Both the position numbers and the translations under genes were made by a program. From a virus, in IMG/VR virus record IMGVR_UViG_3300006810_000328, positions 1 through 26,279 of that record: DNA of 26,279 bases; one strand, written 5' to 3'. How positions within the stretch are numbered: the stretch's first letter is position 1; each line of letters starts with the position of its first letter. Below the pieces are notes generated by a model that was not told the DNA's origin, ran no database searches, and saw nothing but the letters and a program-made list of their open reading frames with translations. Below are positions 16,787 through 24,550 of the stretch, piece by piece.

Positions 16787-17158
16787 ATGGCAAGTGAAGA
16801 CACAATACAAAAAGTATTTAACCAAGACTTACTAAACAACGAAGACTTTTTAAGAATTATTAGAGAACTAATATCTGATTTAGAAAAAAGACCTGGTATA
16901 CCAGCGGATATGGTTGCTCAAGAATTAAAACAAAAGTTTAAATTAAAAGATATACCATCATTAGATTTAAGTAAAAATCTTTGGCATCAATGTACTGATA
17001 ATATACCTAATTTTGAAGGTATGCCACAAGGATATAGAATTACTATAAAAGAGGGTGGGAAAAAAGTAAAAATACCATTATTAGCATATACAGTTGATTT
17101 AGGACACGGTGAAGATATTATTAAAAAGATAGTTGAGAATTATAATAAAATAAAATAA
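16787..17158 (+). CDS. Uncharacterised 123-residue protein heading the oxygenase cassette
   Basis: I do not recognise this family. The protein starts with an acidic helical part ('EDTIQKVFNQDLLNNEDFLRIIRELISDLEKR', about 4-35) followed by 'IPADMVAQELKQKFKL' and a compact C-terminal part ('NFEGMPQGYRITIKEGGKKVKIPLLAYTVDLG'). There is no signal peptide, membrane segment or obvious catalytic motif, so it looks like a small soluble alpha/beta protein. It has the best ribosome site of the cassette and lies first after the promoter-like box, 16 bases ahead of five oxygenase-like genes, so it is probably co-transcribed with them. A partner, adaptor or substrate role is conceivable but unsupported. 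Confidence 0.7.
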   Translation: MASEDTIQKVFNQDLLNNEDFLRIIRELISDLEKRPGIPADMVAQELKQKFKLKDIPSLDLSKNLWHQCTDNIPNFEGMPQGYRITIKEGGKKVKIPLLAYTVDLGHGEDIIKKIVENYNKIK

Positions 17159-17174
17159 TATTATAATTTATATT

Positions 17175-17951
17175 ATGCAGAATCATTTTAGTTATTATTA
17201 TTTTAAGTCTGCTTTAACACCAGATCAATGTCAACGTATAATTGATTACGGTAATTCTTTAATTGAAAAAGAAAAAAAGCAAGGTCATAGTACAGCTGCT
17301 GTGACATTTGGAAATAATCATAAACAAGCTTTTGATGAAAAAGGTATTAATGTTCAGCCTTTAGGTGATAAAACACACGAAGATGTACAGAAAGAATTAA
17401 ATACTGATATTACTACAGGCAAAACTTATGTTAGAGATAGTGAAGTTGCTTGGTTTAATGATCAGTGGGTGTATGATCTAATTTGGCCTTTTCTAACCGA
17501 AGCAAATGAAAAATCTGGTTGGAGATATGATTTAGATTTTGGAGAAGATTTCCAATTTACAAAATATGGATTAAATCAATTTTATGGTTGGCATTCTGAC
17601 GGAGGGGGTTGTCATATGAATGCTTACAAAAGATTAATTCCTGGTGTGACGCCAAAAAATAAAAATGGAGAGTATGATTCTCATTATACATCTAATCAAA
17701 ATTTAATAGGTAAAATAAGAAAAATATCTATGACTATTAATTTAAATAAACCTGGTGAATATGAGGGAGGTAATTTAAAATTTGATTATGGTCCACACGC
17801 AGAGGGAAAAAGATTCCACGAGTGTGAAGAAATAAGACCTCAAGGCTCTATTATATTCTTTCCATCATATACATATCATCAAGTCACTCCAGTGACAAAG
17901 GGTACAAGATATTCTTTAGTATTATGGATATGTGGAAAACCTTTTAGATAA
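17175..17951 (+). CDS. 2OG-Fe(II) oxygenase 1, prolyl-4-hydroxylase-like
   Basis: These enzymes use Fe(II), O2 and 2-oxoglutarate to hydroxylate a substrate, releasing CO2 and succinate. In this 258-residue protein the facial triad reads His140-x-Asp142 in 'FYGWHSDGGG' and His235 in 'FFPSYTYHQVTPV', with Arg245 in 'KGTRYSLVLWICG' as the 2OG-binding arginine. 'ISMTINLNKPGEYEGGNLKF' (about 184-203) is the core strand region typical of the P4Hc/PKHD hydroxylases. All key residues are present, so it should be active. No Shine-Dalgarno sequence is visible before the ATG in the AT-only 16-base gap. The substrate is unknown; P4Hc-type relatives act on protein side chains. Confidence 0.88.
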   Translation: MQNHFSYYYFKSALTPDQCQRIIDYGNSLIEKEKKQGHSTAAVTFGNNHKQAFDEKGINVQPLGDKTHEDVQKELNTDITTGKTYVRDSEVAWFNDQWVYDLIWPFLTEANEKSGWRYDLDFGEDFQFTKYGLNQFYGWHSDGGGCHMNAYKRLIPGVTPKNKNGEYDSHYTSNQNLIGKIRKISMTINLNKPGEYEGGNLKFDYGPHAEGKRFHECEEIRPQGSIIFFPSYTYHQVTPVTKGTRYSLVLWICGKPFR

Positions 17952-17977
17952 AACTAAATATGAAAAAAGGAAACGAA

Positions 17978-18742
17978 ATGGAAACAGAAAATCAAACCAA
18001 ACACCCTGCCGCTAAATTCTTTGAAGAAAATGGTTGGGTAAAAATAGAAAAAGTGATTGATAGTAAAATGGCTTTTTTATTATATCATCACGTACAGTTG
18101 GCAGCAACAAGATTAACATATTTGGATAATTTTTTAGGATTTGGAAATTATAATACAGATGTGTGGGGTAGTTTTACAGATAAACAAGCACCAGGTGATT
18201 TTAGTAGATATGGTGATTTAATTTTTGACAGTTTAATGAATTTAGTATTAGGACAAATGGAAAAATATACAGGTAAAAAATTAGTGCCTACATACACATA
18301 TCATAGATTATATACAAGAGGAACAGAGTTAACAAGACATAAAGATAGACCTAGTTGTGAAATATCTACTACAATGTGTTTAGGATACGATATAGATAAT
18401 TTAGATAAACAAAAATATTCAAATTGGAATTGGCCTATGTATGTTGGTCCTAAAACTGGTGAATTGGGAACAAAAGGAACTCCAATAACTTTGGAACCAG
18501 GTGATATGATTATCTATCGTGGTTGTGAAGTGGAACACTGGCGTGAACCATATATTGGAAATAATCACGCACAAGTATTTTTACATTATAATGAAAAAGA
18601 TGGAAAAAATCATAACGTATATGATGGAAGACCTTGTTTAGGAGTTCCAAGATTAGTTGATACATTAAAACAAAATTATAATGTAGAAGAAAAAGAAGAA
18701 GACATTTTTTTTAAACAAGAGGAAAATCAAATAGTATATTAA
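17978..18742 (+). CDS. 2OG-Fe(II) oxygenase 2
   Basis: A 254-residue double-stranded beta-helix oxygenase. The triad reads His121-x-Asp123 in 'ELTRHKDRPSCE' and His187 in 'GCEVEHWREP', preceded by the 'LEPGDMIIYRG' strand that normally precedes the distal His. 'VPTYTYHRLYTRGTEL' is the conserved strand before HxD. The usual 2OG-binding Arg about ten residues after the distal His is not obvious in 'NNHAQVFLHYN'. I chose the ATG at 17978 because an AAAAGGA ribosome site lies seven bases upstream; an ATG at 17960 is also in frame and would add six residues. The N-terminal 'HPAAKFFEENGWVKIEKVID' fits the phytanoyl-hydroxylase-like class. Substrate unknown. Confidence 0.82.
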   Translation: METENQTKHPAAKFFEENGWVKIEKVIDSKMAFLLYHHVQLAATRLTYLDNFLGFGNYNTDVWGSFTDKQAPGDFSRYGDLIFDSLMNLVLGQMEKYTGKKLVPTYTYHRLYTRGTELTRHKDRPSCEISTTMCLGYDIDNLDKQKYSNWNWPMYVGPKTGELGTKGTPITLEPGDMIIYRGCEVEHWREPYIGNNHAQVFLHYNEKDGKNHNVYDGRPCLGVPRLVDTLKQNYNVEEKEEDIFFKQEENQIVY

Positions 18743-18746
18743 TAAA

Positions 18747-19406
18747 GTGAATAAAATAGATTTTGAAAATAGAAAAAATATACCTCAAGTTTGGAATATA
18801 AGAACAATAAAAGATAATCCAATGTTTCCATTTGTTCTTATAGAAAATTGGTATACACCTGAAGAAGAAAAAGCAGTTTGGAAAGAATTAGAATATTATT
18901 CTAGTAATCCTATTGATAGAGCCGAAGGTGGTATTGTAGCGAGAGATGAAGATGGAAAAGAAAAGGGAAAACATTATAGATTTTATTTAGATAAAATTTA
19001 TTCACAACAGGGAAGAGAACAATCTAATATTTTAAATTTTACATACAAACAAAAAATGTTAGAATTACATCATAAGATAAATGAATGTGGTCACTATGGA
19101 AGATCATTTTTTTCAAGTAAAAGTATTACTTCTTTTGTATCTTATTATGAAAATAATGATTTTTATAATTCTCATTATGACTCTTATCACTGGACAAATT
19201 TAGTTTGGTTTGTGAAAGAACCTAAAAAATTTGAAGGTGGCGATTTAATATTTGAAGAATCAAATACAAAAATAACTTTAAAACATAATAGAGCAATTAT
19301 GTTTCCCTCAATGTTTTTACATAAATCAACACCTATTAAATTTAATCAACAATCAAATGGAAGTGAAGGAAAATTTACCATAACTCATTTCTATTATGCA
19401 GATTAG
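18747..19406 (+). CDS. 2OG-Fe(II) oxygenase 3 (GTG start)
   Basis: A 219-residue protein that starts with GTG four bases after the previous stop, so it is probably coupled; no ATG before Met26 is available and the N-terminal residues fit the gene limits. The triad reads His143-x-Asp145 in 'FYNSHYDSYHW' and His192 in 'IMFPSMFLHKSTP', with 'FEGGDLIFEES' (162-172) as the intervening strand typical of PKHD-type hydroxylases. A 2OG-binding Arg after the distal His is not clear; Lys209 in 'GKFTITHFYY' occupies the likely place. The N-terminal 'FVLIENWYTPEEEKAVWKELE' is a common opening for phage oxygenases. Base composition is more AT-rich than in the structural genes. Confidence 0.8.
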   Translation: MNKIDFENRKNIPQVWNIRTIKDNPMFPFVLIENWYTPEEEKAVWKELEYYSSNPIDRAEGGIVARDEDGKEKGKHYRFYLDKIYSQQGREQSNILNFTYKQKMLELHHKINECGHYGRSFFSSKSITSFVSYYENNDFYNSHYDSYHWTNLVWFVKEPKKFEGGDLIFEESNTKITLKHNRAIMFPSMFLHKSTPIKFNQQSNGSEGKFTITHFYYAD

Positions 19407-19413
19407 AAATATA

Positions 19414-20034
19414 ATGATTAGTCCTATAAATTATAAAAAATTTGAATTGTTTCCAACGCCTGTTTACAAATCAAAAATAGAAGTACAAGATGAATGGTTG
19501 AAATTGTGTGAGACCACAGAATACGAAAGAATGAAGACAGGAAATGGTGATATTTCTAAAAATAGAAAGATATTAAATGATTTAAATATAAAAAATGATA
19601 TAGAAGATCATCTAAATGTTTATGTTAGAGATTGGTTAAAAGTACATTGGAAAACTGAATTTTATTTAACATCATCTTGGTTAGTAAAACACAAAAAAGG
19701 AGATTGGGCACAATTACATCATCATGCTAATTCCTTAATTAGTGGTGTATATTATTTAAAAACACCTGAAAATTCTGGTAATATAAAGTTTCATAAATTT
19801 TTTAATAAAAACTTATTTGATGAAACTTTACGATTTGATTTTACAGATGATAATTTTATAAATGCTGAAAGTGTGAGTTTTGATGTAAACGCAGGAGATA
19901 TAATATTATTCCCATCTCACTTAACTCATTCTGTAGATGAAAATTTTAATGATGAAACAAGATATTCACTTGCGTTCAATTATTTTTGTAGAGGGTCATT
20001 TGGTAAAGATGAATATGCATTGACTATTAAATAA
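19414..20034 (+). CDS. 2OG-Fe(II) oxygenase 4, TIGR02466-like with altered HxD
   Basis: A 206-residue protein (numbered from the ATG at 19414; an in-frame ATG at 19396 would overlap the previous gene and add six residues, and neither has a clear ribosome site). 'FELFPTPVYKS' at the N-terminus and 'HHHANSLISGVYYLKTPENSGNIKF' (about 102-126) are marks of the TIGR02466 putative oxygenase family common in marine phages. The distal 'FPSHLTHSVDENFNDETRYSLAFNYF' supplies His172 and Arg183. The Asp/Glu of HxD is replaced: the motif reads HHHAN, so the second ligand would be His or Asn, as is usual in this family. Activity has to be regarded as unproven. Ends in TAATG overlap with the next gene. Confidence 0.78.
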   Translation: MISPINYKKFELFPTPVYKSKIEVQDEWLKLCETTEYERMKTGNGDISKNRKILNDLNIKNDIEDHLNVYVRDWLKVHWKTEFYLTSSWLVKHKKGDWAQLHHHANSLISGVYYLKTPENSGNIKFHKFFNKNLFDETLRFDFTDDNFINAESVSFDVNAGDIILFPSHLTHSVDENFNDETRYSLAFNYFCRGSFGKDEYALTIK

Positions 20035-20555
20035 TGAAAAATTTTATATTTGTAAAAGAAAATGTTTTAGATGAAAAAGAATGTGAAGATATTATAAAAT
20101 ATTGTAGCGATAAAACTAATCCAAGTGATTTTGATTATTTGAATTATGATTGTTATGATTTTGATAACTCACATTATCTTTTTAAAAAAATATTACCAAT
20201 ATTACAAGAATATAAAAATACATATCCTGAAATAGATAAAACGGCATCTATTTGGGATTTAACTAGTTTAAGATTTAAAAGTTTTGAACCAGGTAAAGGT
20301 TATACTGGTTGGCATTCAGAACATTGTTTATCAAAACCTGATAGAGTTTTAAATGTTCAAATTTATCTATCTAATCATAGATGTGGAACTGAATTTTATA
20401 ATGGTGATGTAATAATGTCAAAAGTAGGTAAGTTGGCCATCTTCCCATCATACTTTACTCACACACACAGAGGTCAAATTTGTCCTGATAATAAACCTAG
20501 ATATATAATAACAGGTTATGTGACATTTATGAAAAAAGGACCTGAAGAAGACTAA
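20034..20555 (+). CDS. 2OG-Fe(II) oxygenase 5 with HxE ligand pair
   Basis: The smallest of the five (173 residues), coupled to the preceding gene by TAATG. It has a typical opening ('FIFVKENVLDEKECEDIIKYC'), a strand 'LTSLRFKSFEPGKGYTGWHSEH' with His94-x-Glu96, 'NVQIYLSNHRCGTEFYNGD' in the core, and the distal His143 in 'IFPSYFTHTHRG', with Arg156 in 'KPRYIITGYV' as the likely 2OG anchor. Glu instead of Asp in the facial triad is accepted in some members of the superfamily. It is compact, close to the minimal jelly-roll catalytic core. The substrate is unknown. It closes the oxygenase cassette before a new promoter-like box. Confidence 0.8.
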   Translation: MKNFIFVKENVLDEKECEDIIKYCSDKTNPSDFDYLNYDCYDFDNSHYLFKKILPILQEYKNTYPEIDKTASIWDLTSLRFKSFEPGKGYTGWHSEHCLSKPDRVLNVQIYLSNHRCGTEFYNGDVIMSKVGKLAIFPSYFTHTHRGQICPDNKPRYIITGYVTFMKKGPEED

Positions 20556-20562
20556 ATAAACT

Positions 20563-20570
20563 AATAAATA
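20563..20570 (+). promoter_or_regulatory. Late-promoter-like box AATAAATA
   Basis: One mismatch from TATAAATA, in the 31-base gap after the oxygenases and 17 bases before the start at 20587, with AAAAGG between as the ribosome site. The geometry matches the exact boxes elsewhere, but AT-rich gaps produce such near matches easily. Confidence 0.4.
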
Positions 20571-20586
20571 TAAGAAAAGGAAAATT

Positions 20587-20814
20587 ATGACAGAACAAAC
20601 TAAAACTGATTTGATTACTATTGATGGAAAACAATATAGTTTAAGTGAATTACCTTTAGACATAAGAAATTCAATTGTTGCTAGACAAGAAATACAACAA
20701 TCTAAAGTAAGACACGAAGTAGAATTAGAAAAAATTGAAGTATTGACTAATCATTATAATATAAAAATTAAAAATGGTTTAGAAGAATACGATAAATCTA
20801 AAGAAAGTAAATAA
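20587..20814 (+). CDS. Small helical protein, DUF6447-like (75 aa)
   Basis: The opening 'LITIDGKQYSLSELPLDIRNSIVA' matches a small family I know from marine phages ('TIDGKEY...dLs.eak', probably DUF6447), followed by a long helix ('RQEIQQSKVRHEVELEKIEVLTNHYNIKIKNGLEEY'). In relatives the helix is amphipathic and probably forms a coiled coil. It lies between the oxygenases and the fibre genes with a short AT-rich spacer on both sides. It may help assemble fibres or act in the cytoplasm; nothing in the sequence decides this. The family label is from memory and moderately sure. Confidence 0.65.
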   Translation: MTEQTKTDLITIDGKQYSLSELPLDIRNSIVARQEIQQSKVRHEVELEKIEVLTNHYNIKIKNGLEEYDKSKESK

Positions 20815-20821
20815 AAAATAA

Positions 20822-21166
20822 ATGGCAGCAAGAGCAAATCTACAAATAGATCAGGGAGCAACTTTTTCAACAGATGTCACAGTAAGTGATACTAATGGAG
20901 ATGCTTTTGATTTAACGGGATATACTGCTTCTGCTAAAATGGCAAAGGGATATGCTTCCACTCGTACTAGAGTGGTATTTACTACTACAATTAACTCTGA
21001 TCCAACAACTGGTATTATTACATTAAGTTTAACTGCAGATCAAACTGACGCTTTAGAAGCGCCGGCAAGATATGTTTATGATATTGAAATATTAAAGACT
21101 TCAGATAGTACAATCACACGTGTTATCGAAGGAATTATCACAGTTAAACCGTCCGTGACCACATAA
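20822..21166 (+). CDS. Small beta-sandwich structural protein (114 aa, BppU-N-like)
   Basis: The pattern 'ARANLQIDQGATFSTDVTVSDTNGDAFDLTGYTASAKMAKG' then 'TTTINSDPTTGIITLSLTADQTDAL' and 'ARYVYDIEILKTSDSTITRVIEGIITVKPSVT' is that of a single Ig-like or BppU-N-type domain: a 'D.G.....vtv.d.dG...dLtGyt..a.mr' opening, a 'G.i.l.lt..qt..l' middle and a 'Y.yDiei....g...rvieG.itv.p.vT' end. Such proteins are frequent next to fibre genes in marine T4-like phages and contribute a carrier domain for fibres. The complete domain is present with no extra modules. Start chosen at ATG 20822, seven bases after the previous stop; ribosome site weak. Confidence 0.75.
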   Translation: MAARANLQIDQGATFSTDVTVSDTNGDAFDLTGYTASAKMAKGYASTRTRVVFTTTINSDPTTGIITLSLTADQTDALEAPARYVYDIEILKTSDSTITRVIEGIITVKPSVTT

Positions 21167-21193
21167 TCTTTATTATCTTTAGTATATTTTTAT

Positions 21194-21201
21194 TATAAAT
21201 A
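21194..21201 (+). promoter_or_regulatory. Late promoter box TATAAATA before the right-hand fibre genes
   Basis: Exact octamer in the 59-base gap after the beta-sandwich gene; the leader carries an AGAGAGA ribosome site (about 21211-21218) ahead of the ATG at 21226. It would drive the run of four fibre genes up to 25300, which show only short gaps and no further box. Confidence 0.72.
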
Positions 21202-21225
21202 TAATTAAAAAGAGAGAGATTTTAT

Positions 21226-21462
21226 ATGGCTGTAATAAAGGCTAAAATTAATTCAAATAATTCTGCTGGTCCACAACAAGTATCAGTCACTGTGCCTAGT
21301 GCTACTAGGGCAAATACATTTCAATCTTTAAATGATGTGAATGCAACTAATCTAACTGATGGTGCTTTAATTCAATACGATGCTTCAACACAAAAATTTA
21401 CAACAAGAAACGAATTACAAACTACCACAGGAACAATTACGTTTAACGGTGGCAACTTTTAG
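21226..21462 (+). CDS. Small fibre-associated protein (78 aa)
   Basis: A 78-residue protein with 'TFQSLNDVNATNLTDGALIQYDASTQKFTTRNELQTTTG' in its second half. The 'L.DV...nl.dG.lLqYd..t.kft....l' pattern is a common short module of marine phage tail-fibre proteins, linking the neck of a fibre to its shaft. Here it is a separate small gene ending 12 bases before the 820-residue fibre, with a GGGGAA ribosome-like sequence between them. Likely a fibre adaptor; no enzymatic motif. Confidence 0.68.
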   Translation: MAVIKAKINSNNSAGPQQVSVTVPSATRANTFQSLNDVNATNLTDGALIQYDASTQKFTTRNELQTTTGTITFNGGNF

Positions 21463-21474
21463 GGGAATTAACAA

Positions 21475-23937
21475 ATGGCAACAATAATTCAGATAAAACG
21501 AAGTGATGGAACTACCGCACCATCGTCACTTAAATTAGGAGAACTAGCCTATACATATGGTACAGGTACTCAAGGTAATAATGGTGATAGGCTCTTTGCT
21601 GGTATTGGTGGAGTTGATGGAAATGGTGACGCAAACGAAATCGCAGTCATTGGTGGACAATATTTTACAGATCAATTAGATCACGTACAAGGTACTTTAA
21701 CAGCAAGTTCAGCTTTATTAGTAGATAGTAATAAAGCAATAGACGAAATTTTTATTGGTAATAATGCTACTACAGGTGGTACATTAAAATTAAACGAAGG
21801 TACTAATAACGGTGCTCATTTTGTTGCCTTAAAAGCAGCAAACAGCATTTCTTCATCTATCACATTTACGTTGCCAAGTGCAGATGGAACAAATGGACAG
21901 GTTTTACAAACAGATGGTTCTGGTAATTTAACATTCGCAAGTCCCGCAGCAAGTTCATTTACATTAGCTGCTGATACTGGATCAAATGATACATTTTCAA
22001 CAGGTGGTACTTTAACCTTTACTGGTGGTACTGGTATTGATACAACAGTTTCAGATGATGCTATCACAATAGCCATAGATAGTAATGTTTTAACTGCTTC
22101 ATCTACTCATACTCTAACTAATAAAACTTTTGACGCTAATGGTACAGGAAACTCAATATCAAATATTGAAGTTGCTGATTTTGCTTCAGGTGTTGTTGAA
22201 ACTGATTTATCTGTATCTATAACTTCAGATGATAGCACTCTTGCTTCTGCGAAAGCGATTAAAACATATGTAGATGACCAAGTCACAGCACAAGATTTTG
22301 ACTTAACAGCTGATACAGGTTCAGCTTCTATTGATTTAGATAGTGAGTCATTACAAGTCACTGGCGGAACTGGTATTGACACAACAGTTGATAACTTAAC
22401 TAAACAATTAACAATAGATATTGATAGTACAGTTGCTACACTCACTGGTTCTCAAATACTTACAAACAAAACTATTGATACTGCTTCAAACACAATTACT
22501 GTAGTTGAGGCAGATATTTCTGACTTACAATCATACATACTTGCTGATAGTTCTGATACATTAGAAAACAAAGGTATTAATTTAGCAAATAACACTTTAA
22601 CAGGTACAACTGCTGAATTTAACACTGCGTTATCAGATGGTTCTTTCGCAACATTAGCGGGTACAGAAACATTATCTAATAAAACACTTACAGCACCTAA
22701 ATTTGTTGATGGTGGTTTTATTGCTGACGCAAATGGTAATGAGTTAATTCTATTACAAACAGAAACATCTGCAGTAAATGAATTAGAAGTCACAAACTCT
22801 GCAACAGGAAATGCTGTTAAAATAGCAACTTCAGGTGGTGATACAAACATTGACTTAAAAATCAGTCCAAAAGGAACTGGTGTTGTTGATGTTGATTCAA
22901 GTAGAATTACAAATGTGACAGATCCGTCTGGCGCACAAGATGCCGCTACAAAAGCATATGTAGACAGTGTTGCTAATGGTTTAGATGTAAAAGCTTCTGT
23001 TAGATACGCTTCAACAGCCAATGTTGCTGGTACATACGACAATGGTGCTGGAACAATTACTGCTGGTTCAAATGGTGCTTTTTCAATAGATGGTCAAACT
23101 CCATCAACAAATGATAGAGTATTATTAAAAGATCAAACAGATGCTGTTCAAAACGGTTTATATAGAGTGACAACTGTTGGAGATGGTTCAAGTGCTTACG
23201 TATTAACAAGAACACCTGATGGTGATGAAGCTGTAGAAATTACAGGTGGCGCTTTTGTATTTGTTGAAGAAGGTACTGCGAATGCTGACAATGGTTATGT
23301 ATTTACACACGATGGTACTCCAACATTAGGTACAACAGATATTACAGTTGCCCAATTCTCTGGTGCTGGTCAAATTTCAGCTGGTGACGCTTTAACAAAA
23401 ACTGGTAATACTTTAGATGTTGCAGTTGATGATAGTACAATCGAAATATCTGGTGACGCTTTACAAGTTAAAGCTTCTGGTATTGGTACTAATCAATTAG
23501 CAGCTACTGCGGTCACAGAAGCTAAAATTGCGAATAACGCAGTGACAGTTGCTAAATTAGCAACAACTTTAGATTTATCATCTAATACAGTCACTTTACC
23601 TAGTTCATTTACAACTAACACAGGTGCACAAGAGTTAACTAATAAAACTATAAATGGTTCATCTAACACTATTTCAAACATAGCGAATGCTTCTTTAGTA
23701 AACAGTTCAATTACAATTAGAGATGAAAGTTCTACTTCGGATGCAATTAATTTAGGTGAAACTTTAATAGTGACTGGTGGTGAAGGTATTGACACAGCAA
23801 TTTCTTCAAATACTTTAACTTTATCTGCTGAATTAGCAACAACATCAAATAAAGGTGTTGCTTCATTTAGTTCAGATAACTTTACTGTCACATCAGGTGC
23901 AGTGACTGTGACTACTATTGATGGTGGTACATTTTAA
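21475..23937 (+). CDS. Long tail-fibre protein built of repeated modules (820 aa)
   Basis: The largest fibre of the right-hand cluster. The N-terminal attachment module '[26 protein letters not shown]' (about 3-28) is shared in style with the next gene. A '[27 protein letters not shown]' block follows, then repeated shaft units: three or more '[19 protein letters not shown]' modules (near 175, 293 and 763), 'S.TLTNKTFD' units and a 20-residue block shared with the gene at 5519. Residues about 478-650 form a recognisable domain ('[21 protein letters not shown]', '[19 protein letters not shown]', '[11 protein letters not shown]', '[17 protein letters not shown]') known from fibres of many T4-like phages. 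The C-terminus, '[21 protein letters not shown]', is also a known fibre end pattern. Acts on the virion surface, probably in host recognition. Confidence 0.85.
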   Translation: MATIIQIKRSDGTTAPSSLKLGELAYTYGTGTQGNNGDRLFAGIGGVDGNGDANEIAVIGGQYFTDQLDHVQGTLTASSALLVDSNKAIDEIFIGNNATTGGTLKLNEGTNNGAHFVALKAANSISSSITFTLPSADGTNGQVLQTDGSGNLTFASPAASSFTLAADTGSNDTFSTGGTLTFTGGTGIDTTVSDDAITIAIDSNVLTASSTHTLTNKTFDANGTGNSISNIEVADFASGVVETDLSVSITSDDSTLASAKAIKTYVDDQVTAQDFDLTADTGSASIDLDSESLQVTGGTGIDTTVDNLTKQLTIDIDSTVATLTGSQILTNKTIDTASNTITVVEADISDLQSYILADSSDTLENKGINLANNTLTGTTAEFNTALSDGSFATLAGTETLSNKTLTAPKFVDGGFIADANGNELILLQTETSAVNELEVTNSATGNAVKIATSGGDTNIDLKISPKGTGVVDVDSSRITNVTDPSGAQDAATKAYVDSVANGLDVKASVRYASTANVAGTYDNGAGTITAGSNGAFSIDGQTPSTNDRVLLKDQTDAVQNGLYRVTTVGDGSSAYVLTRTPDGDEAVEITGGAFVFVEEGTANADNGYVFTHDGTPTLGTTDITVAQFSGAGQISAGDALTKTGNTLDVAVDDSTIEISGDALQVKASGIGTNQLAATAVTEAKIANNAVTVAKLATTLDLSSNTVTLPSSFTTNTGAQELTNKTINGSSNTISNIANASLVNSSITIRDESSTSDAINLGETLIVTGGEGIDTAISSNTLTLSAELATTSNKGVASFSSDNFTVTSGAVTVTTIDGGTF
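22603..22662 (+). repeat. Fibre module copy 2 (20 residues, in the 820-aa fibre)
   Basis: Partner of 5738-5797: the encoded block differs at one residue (S for Q at position 11), while many third codon positions differ. The flanking '[16 protein letters not shown]' also resembles 'ETLENKTIDLDSNTIT' upstream of copy 1, so the similarity extends beyond the block itself. Confidence 0.8.
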
Positions 23938-23959
23938 TTATTAATTTAGGAGATTAATA

Positions 23960-24541
23960 GTGGCAACAGTAATAAAGATAAAAAGAAGTGAAACTGCTTC
24001 TTCAGTACCTACAACAAGTGATTTAGAAGTAGGTGAAATTGCTGTAAATACTAGTGATAAAAAAGTTTACATACGTGATAGTGGTGATCAGATTGTCACT
24101 GTTGCAAATTTTAGTGAGAGTAATGATTTAAGTAGTATTAGTCAAAGTTTATTGCCTGACACAACTGAAGCTTACGATATTGGTTCATCATCTAAAAGAT
24201 GGAGAGATATTTACTTATCTGGTAATACTATTGATTTAAATGGTGCTACTATTTCATCAGATGGTACAGGAACAATACAAATTTCAGCATCAGGTGCAAC
24301 TTTACCTGTAAACTCAAAAATTGAGGTTGCAACAAATACTACAAAAACAATTGCATTAGCAGATGACACTACAGGTGCTGCAATACGATCTGTACCTTTT
24401 TTTAGTAATAGTGGTGGATTAAGTACACCTAATGCATATTTAAACTTTAGAGCTCCAACAACAAATACGTTTGTTGCGAGTTTCTTATTAGCAAATGGAA
24501 GTAATATTACTGCCACTGCTGATGAATTATTTTTATTTTAA
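23960..24541 (+). CDS. Tail-fibre protein (193 aa, GTG start)
   Basis: The GTG at 23960 is preceded by AGGAGA (about 23948-23953), the best ribosome site of the fibre group, and gives an N-terminus 'MATVIKIKRSETASSVPTTSDLEVGEIAVNTSDKKVYIRDSG' that mirrors the '[10 protein letters not shown]' start of the preceding gene, so the GTG is right. After it come 'LLPDTTEAYDIGSSSKRWRDIYLSGNTIDLNG', a well-known fibre shaft unit ('D..yDLG...rrwkdiylsg.tI.lg'), and a beta-rich C-terminal domain ending 'ANGSNITATADELFLF'. It probably forms a short trimeric fibre or attaches to the long one. No cleavage or enzymatic motif is visible. Confidence 0.82.
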   Translation: MATVIKIKRSETASSVPTTSDLEVGEIAVNTSDKKVYIRDSGDQIVTVANFSESNDLSSISQSLLPDTTEAYDIGSSSKRWRDIYLSGNTIDLNGATISSDGTGTIQISASGATLPVNSKIEVATNTTKTIALADDTTGAAIRSVPFFSNSGGLSTPNAYLNFRAPTTNTFVASFLLANGSNITATADELFLF

Positions 24542-24550
24542 GGAGATAGA

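Noticed and set aside
17960-17980. Upstream ATG at 17960 as start of the second oxygenase
   Set aside because: The ATG at 17978 has an AAAAGGA site at proper spacing; the upstream one has none. The difference is only six residues.
21816-24516. Long antisense open frames over the fibre genes (up to 196 codons)
   Set aside because: They lie opposite well-supported fibre genes, have no ribosome sites or family likeness, and arise because the repetitive Thr/Asn/Gly-rich coding sequence rarely gives stops on the other strand.
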